Assembly: GCA_020444165.1 (NCBI GenBank)
Contig: JAHLLK010000137.1
Location: 1 to 7,282, forward strand
Direction of reading: 5' to 3'
Length of the DNA stretch: 7,282 nucleotides
Source of the DNA: Deltaproteobacteria bacterium
Lineage (GTDB): Bacteria > Desulfobacterota > Desulfarculia > Desulfarculales > Desulfarculaceae
Positions 1 to 5,459 of the stretch are shown here, piece by piece (position 1 is the first letter of the stretch; the number at the start of each line of letters is the position of its first letter). The notes below the pieces were generated by a model, which worked only from the letters and a program-made list of their open reading frames with translations, made no database searches and was not told the origin of the DNA. Both the position numbers and the translations under genes were made by a program.

Positions 1-918
1 GTTGGTGGTCATGAGGATGGCGCCGGGGAAGGCCGGGAACTCCTTGCCCTGGTTCTGCCAGGCCGTGCCGTAGTGGCCGTAGAAGTTCTCGTACTTCTTG
101 AGTTCCGGGTAGCCGTGGGTCGGCAGCATCTCGCCGTGGGTATAGACGTAGATGCCCTTGCCCCGGGTCTGCTCCAGGAGCTGGTGCAGGTCCTCCAGGT
201 CGTGCCCGGAAACCAGGATGGCCTTGCCCTTCTTGTGGCCCAGGGGCACCGGCGTGGGCACGGGGTGGCCGAAACGGCCGGTGTTGCCGGCGTCCAACAG
301 CTCCATGGCCCGGAGGTTGACTTCGCCGGTCTTGAGCGCCAGGCCCACCCAATCGCCCAGCGGGATGGTCTTGTCGGTGGTGGCGGCCAGGGCGCTGGTC
401 AAAAATTCGAACACCGCCTCATCCTCCTGGCCCAGGATGCTGGCATGGTCCGCGTAGGCGGCCAAGCCCCGGAGCCCGAAGATCACGGTGTCCCTGAGGG
501 ACTTGCAGTCCGGGTCCCAGCCCTCCTCGGAGAGGAAGCCATGCTCCTCGCCCTGGGCCACCAGGCCGGGCAGGTCCGAGGCCGGCTGGAAGGTGGCGAC
601 GCCTTCGGGGTAGGAGGTGCCGGGCACCTTGGCCTTCAGGGAGTCGCGGTAGTTGACGGCCTGATGAATGAACTCGGGGAAGCGTTCAGGGTCGAAGTTC
701 ACGTTGGTGAGGGTGGCGAAGAGGCCCTGGCTGAGGAAGCGGTCGGCATCGCGGTTGGTCACGCCCTTGGCGCGGGCCGCGGTGGCCACCACGGCCAGGC
801 CCTGCAAGGCGTAGGTGAGGGCGTCCTGCAGGGCGGCTACTTGGGGCTCCTTGCCGCAGACGCCGATCTTGGTGCAGCCGGTCCCGCCCGCGGTTTGCTC
901 ACATTGGTAACAGAACAT
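1..918 (-). CDS. hcp: Hybrid cluster protein (hydroxylamine reductase / NO reductase), C-terminus cut off by the window edge
   Basis: Cytoplasmic Fe-S enzyme. Hcp proteins reduce hydroxylamine to ammonia in vitro and are linked in vivo to NO removal and protein S-nitrosation. The 306 visible residues begin MFCYQCEQT. The cysteines C3, C6, C15 and C21 (C-x2-C-x8-C-x5-C) are the N-terminal cubane ligand pattern of the Desulfovibrio-type [4Fe-4S] protein, unlike the wider spacing in enterobacterial Hcp. H239 (SGHDLEDLHQLLEQT) and E263 (YTHGEMLPTHGYPELKKY) have the 24-residue spacing of the hybrid-cluster ligands His244 and Glu268 of D. vulgaris Hcp. The window ends at ILMTTN, just before the expected first hybrid-cluster cysteine, so about 240 residues are missing. 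The ATG at 916-918 follows GGAGGG (plus-strand 926-931) by 7 nt and gives the family's canonical N-terminus. It has its own promoter, about 300 bases from the Rrf2 regulator gene in the same direction. The identification is firm. Confidence 0.96.
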   Translation of the reverse strand, partial: MFCYQCEQTAGGTGCTKIGVCGKEPQVAALQDALTYALQGLAVVATAARAKGVTNRDADRFLSQGLFATLTNVNFDPERFPEFIHQAVNYRDSLKAKVPGTSYPEGVATFQPASDLPGLVAQGEEHGFLSEEGWDPDCKSLRDTVIFGLRGLAAYADHASILGQEDEAVFEFLTSALAATTDKTIPLGDWVGLALKTGEVNLRAMELLDAGNTGRFGHPVPTPVPLGHKKGKAILVSGHDLEDLHQLLEQTRGKGIYVYTHGEMLPTHGYPELKKYENFYGHYGTAWQNQGKEFPAFPGAILMTTN

Positions 919-1217
919 ACGCGATCCCTCCATACTTGGGTATTAAACATTGTGGTACCAGTATACCTATAAAGAGAATGCCGTCAAGGGCGGAAATGAA
1001 GCGCGAGATTTTTTTCGCCGGTGGGGGCTAAACGAGAAGGAGGATCGACTGGCGTACCCGGCGCATCGCTTGGTCACCCGGCCTCGCGCCCGCCGCCTGG
1101 CAGCGGGACGAAATTACGTATATTCACAGGCTAAAGCAAGCTGGCAGGGGTAGCAACTGGAAAAAATGCGGCGGCAAGGGACCGTTTGGGGCGATATGCG
1201 CGGCGGGAGTCCCGGGC
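919..1217. other. Gene-free interval between hcp and the Rrf2 gene
   Basis: This is 299 bases separating two minus-strand genes. The hcp-proximal part (920-990) holds the hcp ribosome-binding site, promoter and dyad. The rest has no open frame with a plausible protein and no recognisable RNA gene. I see no convincing intrinsic terminator behind the Rrf2 gene. A T-run at plus-strand 1010-1016 and an A-run at 1160-1165 lack strong adjoining stems. Read-through from the regulator gene into hcp is therefore possible. Confidence 0.5.
952..987 (-). promoter_or_regulatory. Sigma70-like promoter of hcp
   Basis: Read on the minus strand, TTGACG (982-987) and TATACT (960-965) are separated by 16 bp. 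Each hexamer matches the consensus at five of six positions. A start near 952-953 would leave a leader of about 34 nt containing the GGAGGG ribosome-binding site. The -10 region overlaps dyad sequence: the perfect 8-bp palindrome TGGTACCA (953-960) and arms GGTA/TACC around six bases (954-967). A repressor could occlude the promoter here. The promoter is read from sequence; the operator role is inferred. Confidence 0.7.
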
Positions 1218-1658
1218 TCAGGCGGCCGAGGCCCCATTGTGCCGTTCGAGGTAGGAGCTGGTGAGGTGGGCCAGATCCTGGCCCTCCAGCATGTCCAGCA
1301 CCTGGCGGTTGACGTTGGCCAGGGCCTCGCCCAGGAAGCAGAGGCCGCCGGGGCAGACAGCAGGGTCCAAGAGGCAGTTGCCGGTGTCCAGGGGCCCTTC
1401 GATGGCTTCCAGGATCTCCCGGAGGCTCAATTTCTCGGGGTCGCGGCTCAGGCGGAAGCCGCCGGCCGGCCCCCGGGTGGAGACCACCAGCCCGGTCTTG
1501 ACCAGGCGCTGCATCACCTTGGCCAAGTGCGCGTTGGAAAGGTTGAAGACGCCGGCTATCTCCTTGGCGGAGAGCATCCGCCCCGGGTTGGCGGCCATGA
1601 GCACCATGGCGTGGATGGCGATGGAGGCGGCTTCGGAAACCTTGACCAGGCCGGGCAT
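1218..1658 (-). CDS. Rrf2-family transcriptional regulator with three clustered cysteines (NsrR/IscR-like)
   Basis: DNA-binding regulator of 146 residues, the usual Rrf2 length. The N-terminal winged helix-turn-helix spans about residues 1-75. It includes the recognition-helix region LSNAHLAKVMQRLVKTGLV and the wing STRGPAGGFRLSR (60-72), where family members typically have a GxxGG element. A helix with SLREILEAIEG leads to C95, C102 and C107, at the place where IscR and NsrR bind a [2Fe-2S] or [4Fe-4S] cluster. The spacing is C-x6-C-x4-C; IscR has C-x5-C-x5-C with the same total span. The start at 1656-1658 follows AAAGGA by six bases. It lies between hcp and the divergent cytochrome operon, so it is a natural candidate to control both in response to NO, redox or Fe-S status. 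The family is certain. The exact signal and targets are inferred, and I do not assign nsrR or iscR. Confidence 0.92.
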   Translation of the reverse strand: MPGLVKVSEAASIAIHAMVLMAANPGRMLSAKEIAGVFNLSNAHLAKVMQRLVKTGLVVSTRGPAGGFRLSRDPEKLSLREILEAIEGPLDTGNCLLDPAVCPGGLCFLGEALANVNRQVLDMLEGQDLAHLTSSYLERHNGASAA

Positions 1659-1957
1659 GACAAATCCTTTCCCACCGGAAGGCGTTACCGCCAGTTGAGG
1701 GTGGAGATAGGGCAGCGGCCTTCCGTGATGAATTGGTTAAGCATATCCTTATTACGGCATTTTTCAAATAAAACTTTAGTAATAATAGCCAATACCAATA
1801 CAGCGAAAAAATTGCTCCTTTTTACGGTTTTCATTTTTGTCGCCCTTGACAAGTCCGTCTCCTTTTCTTCAGCATAATACCTGTAGAGTCATTTCGGAGC
1901 TTTTATTCTTCATTGCACTCCAAAACATTCCCAGGCCCCTCAGCCGGCAGAGGTGAG
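1659..1957. promoter_or_regulatory. Divergent regulatory region between the Rrf2 gene and the cytochrome operon
   Basis: The 299-base region contains a clearly AT-rich core (about 1736-1915) in an otherwise GC-rich window, as expected for a divergent promoter region. On the plus strand TTGACA (1846-1851) is a perfect -35 hexamer, set inside the near-palindrome CTTGACAAG (1845-1853). The best -10 candidate, CATAAT (1873-1878), is 21 bp away, too far for an unaided sigma70 promoter. Either an activator is needed or another -10 is used. The sequence ATACCTGTAGAG (1877-1888) resembles ATACCTATAAAG (963-974) in the hcp promoter. No convincing minus-strand promoter for the regulator stands out. No gene is supported here: a TTG-started extension of the cytochrome frame from 1913 lacks a ribosome-binding site. 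Confidence 0.5.
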
Positions 1958-2494
1958 ATGAGCAAACCAAAAATCCCCCGCTGGGTGAAGACCCTGGTGC
2001 TGATCGGGGTGGGAATCGTCCTGGCTTTCCCCCTGTTCAGCCTCACCTATTACACCATGGTGCGGACCTCCACCCCGGAATTCTGCGCTACTTGCCATGA
2101 GATACAGCCGGCGGTGAACCAGTGGCGCACCTCCAGCCACGTGGTGAACACCAAGGGATTCGTGGCTGACTGCATGGATTGTCATTTGCCCGCGCCGCAA
2201 GATACCTACGACTTCTTCGTGGCCAAAACGGTGCACGGCATCAAGGACGTCTTCGTGCACCTGAGCGGCGAGCCCTATGACGCCCAGCGGATGCGGGAAC
2301 GGGCCTGGGCCACCATCGCCAATGACCAGTGCATGAAGTGCCACCGCAATCTTCTGTATATGCCCTACAAGCGGGGCGCCATGCTGGCCCACCGCAGCGT
2401 GATCTACCCGCTGCCGGGCTACGAAAAGAAATGCACGGATTGCCACCGCAACCTGGTGCACAATCCCAAACCTTTATATGCCTACGGCAGTTAG
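1958..2494 (+). CDS. NapC/NrfH-type tetraheme membrane cytochrome c, quinol dehydrogenase
   Basis: Membrane-anchored electron carrier that takes electrons from menaquinol and passes them to a periplasmic reductase. The 178 residues begin with a short basic cytoplasmic end (MSKPKIPRWVK) and one membrane segment (about 12-33), then a periplasmic domain. Four heme c motifs follow: C43-x2-CH47, C72-x2-CH76, C125-x2-CH129 and C159-x2-CH163. Length and layout match NrfH. K90 and D97 have the seven-residue spacing of Lys82 and Asp89 at the quinol site of D. vulgaris NrfH. The heme 1 motif reads CHEI where NrfH and NapC usually have CHxM, so the usual axial methionine is isoleucine at position 49. 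ATG 1958 follows GAGGTGAG; a longer TTG start at 1913 has no such site and would add residues unlike the family. The octaheme gene starts 38 bases downstream, so that enzyme, not NrfA, is the likely partner. Confidence 0.9.
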   Translation: MSKPKIPRWVKTLVLIGVGIVLAFPLFSLTYYTMVRTSTPEFCATCHEIQPAVNQWRTSSHVVNTKGFVADCMDCHLPAPQDTYDFFVAKTVHGIKDVFVHLSGEPYDAQRMRERAWATIANDQCMKCHRNLLYMPYKRGAMLAHRSVIYPLPGYEKKCTDCHRNLVHNPKPLYAYGS

Positions 2495-2532
2495 CCGGAA
2501 CCATTAAGCAAGAACCGGGAGGGGTAAGGGGT

Positions 2533-3945
2533 ATGAAAGCAAAAGGGATATGCCTGGCGGTGCTGGGCTGCCTGGCCATGGCGGCGCTGGCCGGCGCCGC
2601 CTGGGCCGCGGAGGCCAAACCGGGCCCGGTAAACCTGCCGGCTCAAAAGGAGTTTCGGGTGGAGAGGGGCGTGAGCCCCCAGGCGCGGGCTTGCCTGGAG
2701 TGCCACCGCACCGAGACTCCCGGCCTGTTCGCGGACTGGGCCATGAGCCGCCACGCCTCGTCCAACATCACCTGCCTGGACTGCCACCAGGCCCAGGAAA
2801 GCGACCAGGACGTGAGCCAGGTCCATTTCAAGCAATATGAGCGCTCGGACAACAAATGGGGCGTGGCCCAGTACCGGGCCGTGGTGGCCGCGGTGGTCAC
2901 CCCCAAGGACTGCTCGCGCTGCCACCCGGACGAGGCCAAGCAGTACAACCGCTCCAAGCACGCCAACACCCTGGAGATCATCTGGAAGATCGATCCCTGG
3001 CTGAACTTCGGCCTGAACGACACCACCGAGCGGGTCACCGGCTGCCTGCACTGCCACGGCACGGTGCTGGAGGTGAAGGACGGCAAGCTGACCCCGGACA
3101 CCTGGCCCAACGTGGGCGTGGGGCGCATCAACCTGGACGGCAGCAAGGGTTCGTGCAGCTCCTGCCACACCCGCCACGCCTTCAAGGTTTCCGAGGCCCG
3201 CAAGCCCGAGGCCTGCGGCCAGTGCCATTTGGGGCCGGACCATCCCCAGATCGAGATCTACACCGAGTCCAAGCACGGGGCCATCTATCACGCCGAGGGC
3301 ACCAAATGGAAGTGGGACTCCGCGCCGGGAACCTGGACCGCGGGCGTGGATTTCCGGGCGCCCACCTGCGCGGCCTGCCACATGTCCGGCGGCGGCGAGG
3401 TGACCACCAGCCACGACGTGACCCTGCGGCTGGCCTGGGAGATCCAGGCGCCGCTGACCGTGCGGCCCAACGAGTTCAAGCCGTTCCCGGCCGACACCAA
3501 CCCCGAGGTCGAGCGCAAGCGCATGAAGGCCATCTGCCTGCAATGCCACGAGGACCTCTGGGTGAACAGCCACTTCAACCAGTTCGACGCCGCGGTGGCC
3601 AACTACAACGACGTGTACTACAAGCCGGCCCTGGCCCGGCTGAACGAGATGTACGAAAAGAAGCTCATGGACCCCAAGGGCTTCTTCAAGCAGCCCTTGT
3701 GGACCGAGTTCTATGAGCTGTGGCACCACGAGGGCCGGCGGGCGCGCATGGGCGCGGCCATGATGGCCCCGGACTACGCCTGGTGGCACGGCTTCTACGA
3801 GTGCAAGAAACGCTTCGTGAACTTCTTCGAGGCCACGGGGCAGCTGATCCAGGAGAACAAGAAGGCCTACATGACCGATAACTACCCGGGCACCGGCGGC
3901 TCCACCGAAAAGCCGCCCCAGATCTTCGCGCCGGCCAAGAAGTGA
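2533..3945 (+). CDS. Octaheme cytochrome c of the hydroxylamine oxidoreductase (HAO) family, probably a nitrite/hydroxylamine reductase
   Basis: Periplasmic multiheme enzyme of 470 residues. A Sec signal peptide (MKAKGICLAVLGCLAMAALA, with AWA-A cleavage near residue 25) is followed by exactly eight CXXCH motifs, with first cysteines at 54, 81, 127, 171, 208, 228, 279 and 335. A heme-free helical C-terminus (about 345-450) contains DYAWWHGFYE at 414-423. The eight hemes, the IYTESKHG segment (242-249) and the WWHG region fit the HAO family. No CXXCK motif is present, which argues against NrfA and the octaheme nitrite reductases. Aerobic HAO oxidises hydroxylamine using a Tyr-crosslinked heme P460. 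Relatives in anaerobes, such as Campylobacter, sit next to a NapC/NrfH-type gene and are thought to run reductively. The tetraheme gene just upstream points to the reductive role. ATG 2533 lies 10 nt after GGAGG and begins the signal peptide; longer in-frame starts overlap the upstream gene. The family is strongly supported; reaction direction is inferred. Confidence 0.9.
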   Translation: MKAKGICLAVLGCLAMAALAGAAWAAEAKPGPVNLPAQKEFRVERGVSPQARACLECHRTETPGLFADWAMSRHASSNITCLDCHQAQESDQDVSQVHFKQYERSDNKWGVAQYRAVVAAVVTPKDCSRCHPDEAKQYNRSKHANTLEIIWKIDPWLNFGLNDTTERVTGCLHCHGTVLEVKDGKLTPDTWPNVGVGRINLDGSKGSCSSCHTRHAFKVSEARKPEACGQCHLGPDHPQIEIYTESKHGAIYHAEGTKWKWDSAPGTWTAGVDFRAPTCAACHMSGGGEVTTSHDVTLRLAWEIQAPLTVRPNEFKPFPADTNPEVERKRMKAICLQCHEDLWVNSHFNQFDAAVANYNDVYYKPALARLNEMYEKKLMDPKGFFKQPLWTEFYELWHHEGRRARMGAAMMAPDYAWWHGFYECKKRFVNFFEATGQLIQENKKAYMTDNYPGTGGSTEKPPQIFAPAKK

Positions 3946-3996
3946 GGCCGCTGGCGGAACAGTCCGCCGCCACGGAAAACTAATCCACTGATACCA

Positions 3997-4030
3997 CGGG
4001 CGGGCCCAAGCGGGTCCGCCCGCGGTTTTT
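3997..4030 (+). terminator. Intrinsic terminator of the cytochrome operon
   Basis: The left arm CGGGCGGGCCC (3997-4007), loop AAGC and right arm GGGTCCGCCCG (4012-4022) form an 11-bp GC-rich stem with a single G-U pair. CGG and then five T (4026-4030) follow. It lies 51 bases after the octaheme stop codon and ends the tetraheme-octaheme transcript. A smaller hairpin, GGCGGA-ACAG-TCCGCC (3953-3968), sits between the stop codon and this stem. Confidence 0.88.
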
Positions 4031-4395
4031 GGTGGAGAGTGCGAGGCCCGCCGCACGTTCATGGCGCTCACGTCGTATTTTGAGAGCATTGCACGGGGCG
4101 TCCTGCCCCGTGCAATGCTCTCCTTTCCAAGATATTGGCCCACCAACGGCAGGCAGGCTCGCAACTGTGCGGCTCCAGGTTCCAAGCCAGTTTTTTGCCG
4201 GCCACTTGCGTTCCCTTGCAACCAACAGCACCGGGGGAAAATTATTTGCCTGTACAACATCGCCAGGGCCGTCAGGCGAAGTTGCGTGTTAACATGGTGT
4301 AACAACAGGAAAAATACTGCTAATGGTTCTTGGTTGATATTTCTGCGAATATTGAAATTTGACCCCGTGGGCAGCAGAACCCCGGAGAGAAGGCC
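4031..4395 (+). promoter_or_regulatory. Long leader/intergenic region before the methyltransfer operon
   Basis: No believable gene lies here; open frames crossing it run through the hairpin or into the GTPase gene in the wrong frame. Besides the hairpin at 4082-4122, a segment resembles parts of a cobalamin riboswitch: CGCAACTGTGCGG at 4160-4172, and AAGCCAG, six T, then GCCGG at 4184-4201. The match is partial and the spacing abnormal. A weak sigma70-like promoter may be TTAACA (4289-4294) and AATACT (4313-4318) with an 18-bp spacer. Its -35 lies in the imperfect operator-like dyad TGTTA-N8-TAACA (4287-4304). The final 100 bases are AT-richer than the genes. All regulatory calls here are tentative. 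Confidence 0.35.
4082..4122. repeat. Perfect 18-bp inverted repeat with 5-nt loop
   Basis: GAGAGCATTGCACGGGGC (4082-4099), loop GTCCT and the exact reverse complement (4105-4122) form a mismatch-free hairpin. It has no T-run on either side in either direction, so it is not a standard intrinsic terminator. It stands alone between the preceding operon's terminator and the next operon. It could be a dispersed intergenic (REP-like) element, part of a small RNA, or a target for a DNA-binding protein. The structure is certain and the role unknown. Confidence 0.85.
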
Positions 4396-4986
4396 ATGCG
4401 GCTCCTACTGGTCTCGGGCTTCTTAGGCGCGGGCAAAACCACCCTCATCGTGGAGCTGGGCCGGGCCCTGGCCTCCCAGGGGCGCAAGGCCGCCATCATC
4501 GTCAACGAAATCGGCGAAATCGGCCTGGACGACCAGTTGATGCGCCGCCTGGGATTCAACGTCTCCGAGATCCTGGGCGGCTGCATCTGCTGCACCCTGG
4601 CCGGCGACCTGCCCCACACCCTCCGCCAGCTGCAACAGGCTTACGCCCCCGAACTGGTGCTCATGGAGCCCTCGGGGGCGGCCGACCCGGCCGGGGTGCT
4701 GGGGGCGCTGGCGGACCTGCCCCGGGACCTGGTGGGGGAAGTCAAGCGCCTCACCGTGCTGGATCCCCTGCGCCTGGAAGGGCTGTGGGCCGTGCTGCAA
4801 CCCCTCATCCAGTCCTCCCTGGAAAACTGCGATCTGGTCCTCATCAACAAGGCCGACGCCGCCACCCCTGCCGAGCTGGGCTTTGCCCGGGCCCTGGCGC
4901 GGCAACACCACCCCGGGGTCAAGGTGTTCACCGCCTCGGCCCGGGAAGGCCTGACCGCGCCGCTTTTGGCGGAGGTGTTGGCGTGA
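4396..4986 (+). CDS. COG0523/CobW-type P-loop GTPase, short form (metal or cofactor insertase-like)
   Basis: Cytoplasmic G3E-family GTPase of 196 residues. Walker A is SGFLGAGKTTL, with GxxxxGKT at 8-15. VNEIGEIGLDD (36-46) is the switch region and corresponds to the family's VNEFGEIGID segment. GGCICC at 61-66 is the CxCC metal-binding motif that marks COG0523. EPSG at 91-94 is the Walker B/switch II region, and NKAD (151-154) is the guanine-specificity motif. COG0523 proteins usually continue into a separate CobW C-terminal domain to reach about 300-400 residues; this one stops right after the G domain, as in HypB and UreG. The start follows GGAGAGAAGG. Its gene leads an operon with a corrinoid protein and a methyltransferase, so a role in loading or reactivating the corrinoid or the methyltransferase metal site is a reasonable inference. 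The family is clear; the client is not. Confidence 0.9.
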   Translation: MRLLLVSGFLGAGKTTLIVELGRALASQGRKAAIIVNEIGEIGLDDQLMRRLGFNVSEILGGCICCTLAGDLPHTLRQLQQAYAPELVLMEPSGAADPAGVLGALADLPRDLVGEVKRLTVLDPLRLEGLWAVLQPLIQSSLENCDLVLINKADAATPAELGFARALARQHHPGVKVFTASAREGLTAPLLAEVLA

Positions 4987-5420
4987 AGGAGCTGACCCTG
5001 CACCCGCTGTCGGTGCTGCTGGCCTGGCGCTTCCCGGAGCCGCGGCCCCGGGAGGTGGTGGAGGGCCTGGTGGCCGCCTGGTGCGACACCCTGGCCCAGG
5101 CCGTGGCCCGGGAGCCGGGCGCGGTCATCGGCCATATCAAGGGCCTGGCCAAGCTGGGCGGCCAGGAGTGGCTGAAGGTGAGCGTGATCGCGCCGGACCG
5201 CCCCGCCCAGGTGGAGAGCCGTGGCCAGGCCCCCCTCGCGGCCCTGGACCTGGCGGTGAACCTGATGGTTTACGGCCGCGAGCCCGCGGAACTGTTCAGC
5301 CTGGTCCAGGCCGTGACAGCCCAGGAGGACCGACCCTGGCGCGGCCTGGTGGAACCTGCCCTGCCCGCCCGGGGGCCGGCGCGGCCCCTCCAAACCGCCA
5401 AGGCCGCGCCGGCCGTTTGA
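4983..5420 (+). CDS. Uncharacterised 145-residue protein of the methyltransfer operon
   Basis: I do not recognise a family. The GTG start at 4983 overlaps the GTPase stop codon (GTGA) and is preceded by GGAGGTG at 4971-4977, a strong ribosome-binding site, so translational coupling is likely. The protein has no signal peptide, membrane segment or metal-binding cysteine cluster; its single cysteine is C34. The N-terminal half looks alpha/beta: a helix around 23-43 (REVVEGLVAAWCDTLAQAVA), then GAVIGHIKGLAK and EWLKVSVIAP (62-71), like paired strands. A second helix is LAALDLAVNLMVYG (85-98). The tail after about residue 118 is rich in Ala, Pro and Arg and probably disordered. It is not similar in length or motifs to the CobW C-terminal domain missing from its neighbour. 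Its position suggests a partner of the GTPase or the corrinoid protein. An ATG start at residue 95 would discard the structured part and is unlikely. Confidence 0.75.
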   Translation: MKELTLHPLSVLLAWRFPEPRPREVVEGLVAAWCDTLAQAVAREPGAVIGHIKGLAKLGGQEWLKVSVIAPDRPAQVESRGQAPLAALDLAVNLMVYGREPAELFSLVQAVTAQEDRPWRGLVEPALPARGPARPLQTAKAAPAV

Positions 5421-5459
5421 ACCTTTTTCAGCGGTTACTTAAAAAAGGAGCAAAAATCC

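Noticed and set aside
73..972. Long plus-strand open frame of 299 codons across the left edge
   Set aside because: It is antisense to hcp, whose minus-strand translation carries all expected family motifs. The plus frame is low-complexity Gly/Ala/Val, typical of the reverse strand of a GC-rich gene.
1913..1957. TTG-initiated N-terminal extension of the NrfH-like protein by 15 residues
   Set aside because: It has no ribosome-binding site and a non-family sequence, while ATG 1958 has GAGGTGAG directly upstream and gives the normal short cytoplasmic end.
2329..2532. GTG-initiated extension of the octaheme protein by 68 residues into the upstream gene
   Set aside because: The extension overlaps the heme-binding part of the tetraheme gene out of frame and would bury the signal peptide that begins at ATG 2533.
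2557..2580. Possible lipoprotein signal (VLGC at residues 10-13) in the octaheme protein
   Set aside because: The -2 Leu is atypical for a lipobox and the hydrophobic core continues well past the cysteine. AWA-A near residue 25 is a better signal peptidase I site.
2533..3945. NrfA or octaheme nitrite reductase identity for the protein downstream of the NrfH-like gene
   Set aside because: There are eight CXXCH motifs and no CXXCK motif, whereas typical NrfA has five hemes and both families normally carry a lysine-ligated heme. The C-terminal WWHG region fits the HAO family.
2491..4305. 604-codon minus-strand open frame
   Set aside because: It is antisense to the octaheme cytochrome gene and runs through its terminator and the 18-bp hairpin. 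It has no family motifs and is explained by GC-rich codon bias on the other strand.
4061..4426. 121-codon plus-strand frame in the gene-free interval
   Set aside because: It translates through the perfect hairpin and into the GTPase gene in another frame, with no recognisable domain.
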